In this document: one piece after another, positions 4,619-5,238 of the stretch
Numbering within the stretch: the first letter of the stretch is position 1
How the letters are laid out: each line of letters starts with the position of its first letter
Source of the DNA: an uncultured delta proteobacterium
GTDB taxonomy: Bacteria; Myxococcota_A; Polyangia; Polyangiales; Ga0077539
Assembly: GCA_903860995.1 (NCBI GenBank)
Contig: CAIOSS010001031.1
Span: 1-5,238, forward strand
DNA: 5,238 nucleotides
Direction of reading: 5' to 3'
Made by a program: the position numbers and the translations under genes
Notes under the pieces: generated by a model
What the model was told of the DNA's origin: nothing
The model's database searches: none
What the model saw: the letters and a program-made list of their open reading frames with translations, nothing else

Positions 4619-5238
4619 TCAGATTCGCAGCACCAGCTCCGCGATCGCCCCCTGGAACAACGGCACGTCACGGCACACGCCGCCGGAGCACACGCGGCCG
4701 CCCGGGGTCATGCCCCCGAAGACCCGCACGAAGTTGCTGAGGGTGAAGTTCCACCGCACCTCGGCGGAGGGGAAGAGCACCGGGAGCAGCGGCACGCCCG
4801 CCCCCACGACGCCGAAGGAGTCGTCGCCGAGGCCGCGCTGCCCGACCGGGCGGGTGGTGTTGTCCCAGCGCAGCGACGCGCTCACCACCAGCGGCAGCCC
4901 GTGCGACCACGAGAGCGAGACGCCCCCGCGCGAGCCCGTGACCAGCTGGTTCCAGTTGAAGCCCGTGAGGGCCTCGGCGGTGTAGTTGCGCTCGAAGCGG
5001 TGGTCGACCCGCAGCTCGAGGGAGTCGTTGGCGCCCACCGGCAGCGCGATGTCGAAGTCCGCCTGCACGCTCTCGTGCTTCACGTCCCCGGCCTGCCACT
5101 GCGGCGGCAGCGCGCCCGACATCCGGTCCGAGCCCGCGTAGAACTCCCGCCGGTACCCGACGCTCGCCACCAGCTTGAAGTCCCCGCGCGCCACCCGCGT
5201 CACGCTCGCCCCGCCGAGGCCCGCCGCCGCCGGCACCA
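4619..5238 (-). CDS. Probable outer-membrane beta-barrel protein, C-terminal part (runs off right edge)
   Basis: About 206 residues are visible, ending at TGA (4621-4619); the 5' part lies beyond the window. I do not recognise a specific family. The sequence shows repeated amphipathic strands of 8-12 residues with aromatic girdle positions, for example FKLVASVGYRREFYAG, DSLELRVDHRFERNYT, GGVSLSWSHG, LVVSASLRWDN and AEVRWNFTLSNFVRVFGG, separated by polar Gly/Asp/Asn turns. This fits a membrane-inserted barrel. The C-terminus GAIAELVLRI has the alternating hydrophobic pattern of an outer-membrane beta-signal but ends in Ile rather than the usual Phe. A CSGGVC pair (C-X4-C) lies in a late loop. 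A GTG at 5236-5234 is in frame but has no signal peptide after it, so the true start is probably upstream. The thioesterase gene follows 21 bp downstream. A surface autotransporter-like or porin-like role is possible but unproven. Confidence 0.55.
   Translation of the reverse strand, partial: VPAAAGLGGASVTRVARGDFKLVASVGYRREFYAGSDRMSGALPPQWQAGDVKHESVQADFDIALPVGANDSLELRVDHRFERNYTAEALTGFNWNQLVTGSRGGVSLSWSHGLPLVVSASLRWDNTTRPVGQRGLGDDSFGVVGAGVPLLPVLFPSAEVRWNFTLSNFVRVFGGMTPGGRVCSGGVCRDVPLFQGAIAELVLRI

Overview
The window is very GC-rich, bacterial and densely coding. I infer a myxobacterium (Myxococcota, probably Polyangiales or Sandaracinus-like). The grounds are an RCC1-propeller lipoprotein with an Asp/Ala/Thr/Pro/Arg tandem repeat, a lipoprotein carrying Ig-like domains and an M23 peptidase, a wax-ester-synthase/DGAT-type acyltransferase, and the base composition. 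The taxonomic call is inference; no marker gene is present.

Layout: (1) Bases 562 to 1 on the minus strand encode the N-terminal 187 residues of a WS/DGAT-family acyltransferase with an intact HHxxxDG motif. The gene runs off the left edge and is easily missed, because a long spurious open frame covers it on the other strand. (2) A 126-bp divergent intergenic region (563-688) holds candidate promoters for both directions and a 9-bp inverted repeat. (3) Bases 689-2221 (+) encode a seven-repeat RCC1 lipoprotein with strictly paired cysteines and an 18-bp tandem repeat inserted between blades 5 and 6. (4) Bases 2277-3881 (+) encode a probable lipoprotein with three NBR1-type Ig-like repeats and a catalytically complete LytM/M23 endopeptidase. 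(5) The 164-bp convergent gap 3882-4045 is filled almost entirely by one long imperfect palindrome (3887-4046). It has perfect 20-bp end arms, a second stem with four G-U-type pairs, and a central hairpin on the same axis. (6) On the minus strand, 4597-4046 is a PaaI-like hotdog thioesterase with a His-rich head. (7) Upstream of it, 5238-4619 is the C-terminal part of a probable outer-membrane beta-barrel protein that continues past the right edge.

The RCC1 and M23 genes are adjacent and co-oriented (55-bp gap), and both products look exported and lipid-anchored, so they may form a cell-envelope operon: one protein for binding, one for peptidoglycan cleavage. The beta-barrel gene and the thioesterase gene are also co-oriented (21 bp apart) and probably co-transcribed. 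The acyltransferase and thioesterase both act on acyl-CoA-type substrates but lie in separate transcription units, so no pathway link can be claimed.

The strongest candidate for something undescribed is the 160-bp palindrome between the two convergent genes. It could be a MITE-like or REP-like mobile repeat or a structured RNA. It is not a textbook terminator, since neither side has a T-tract.
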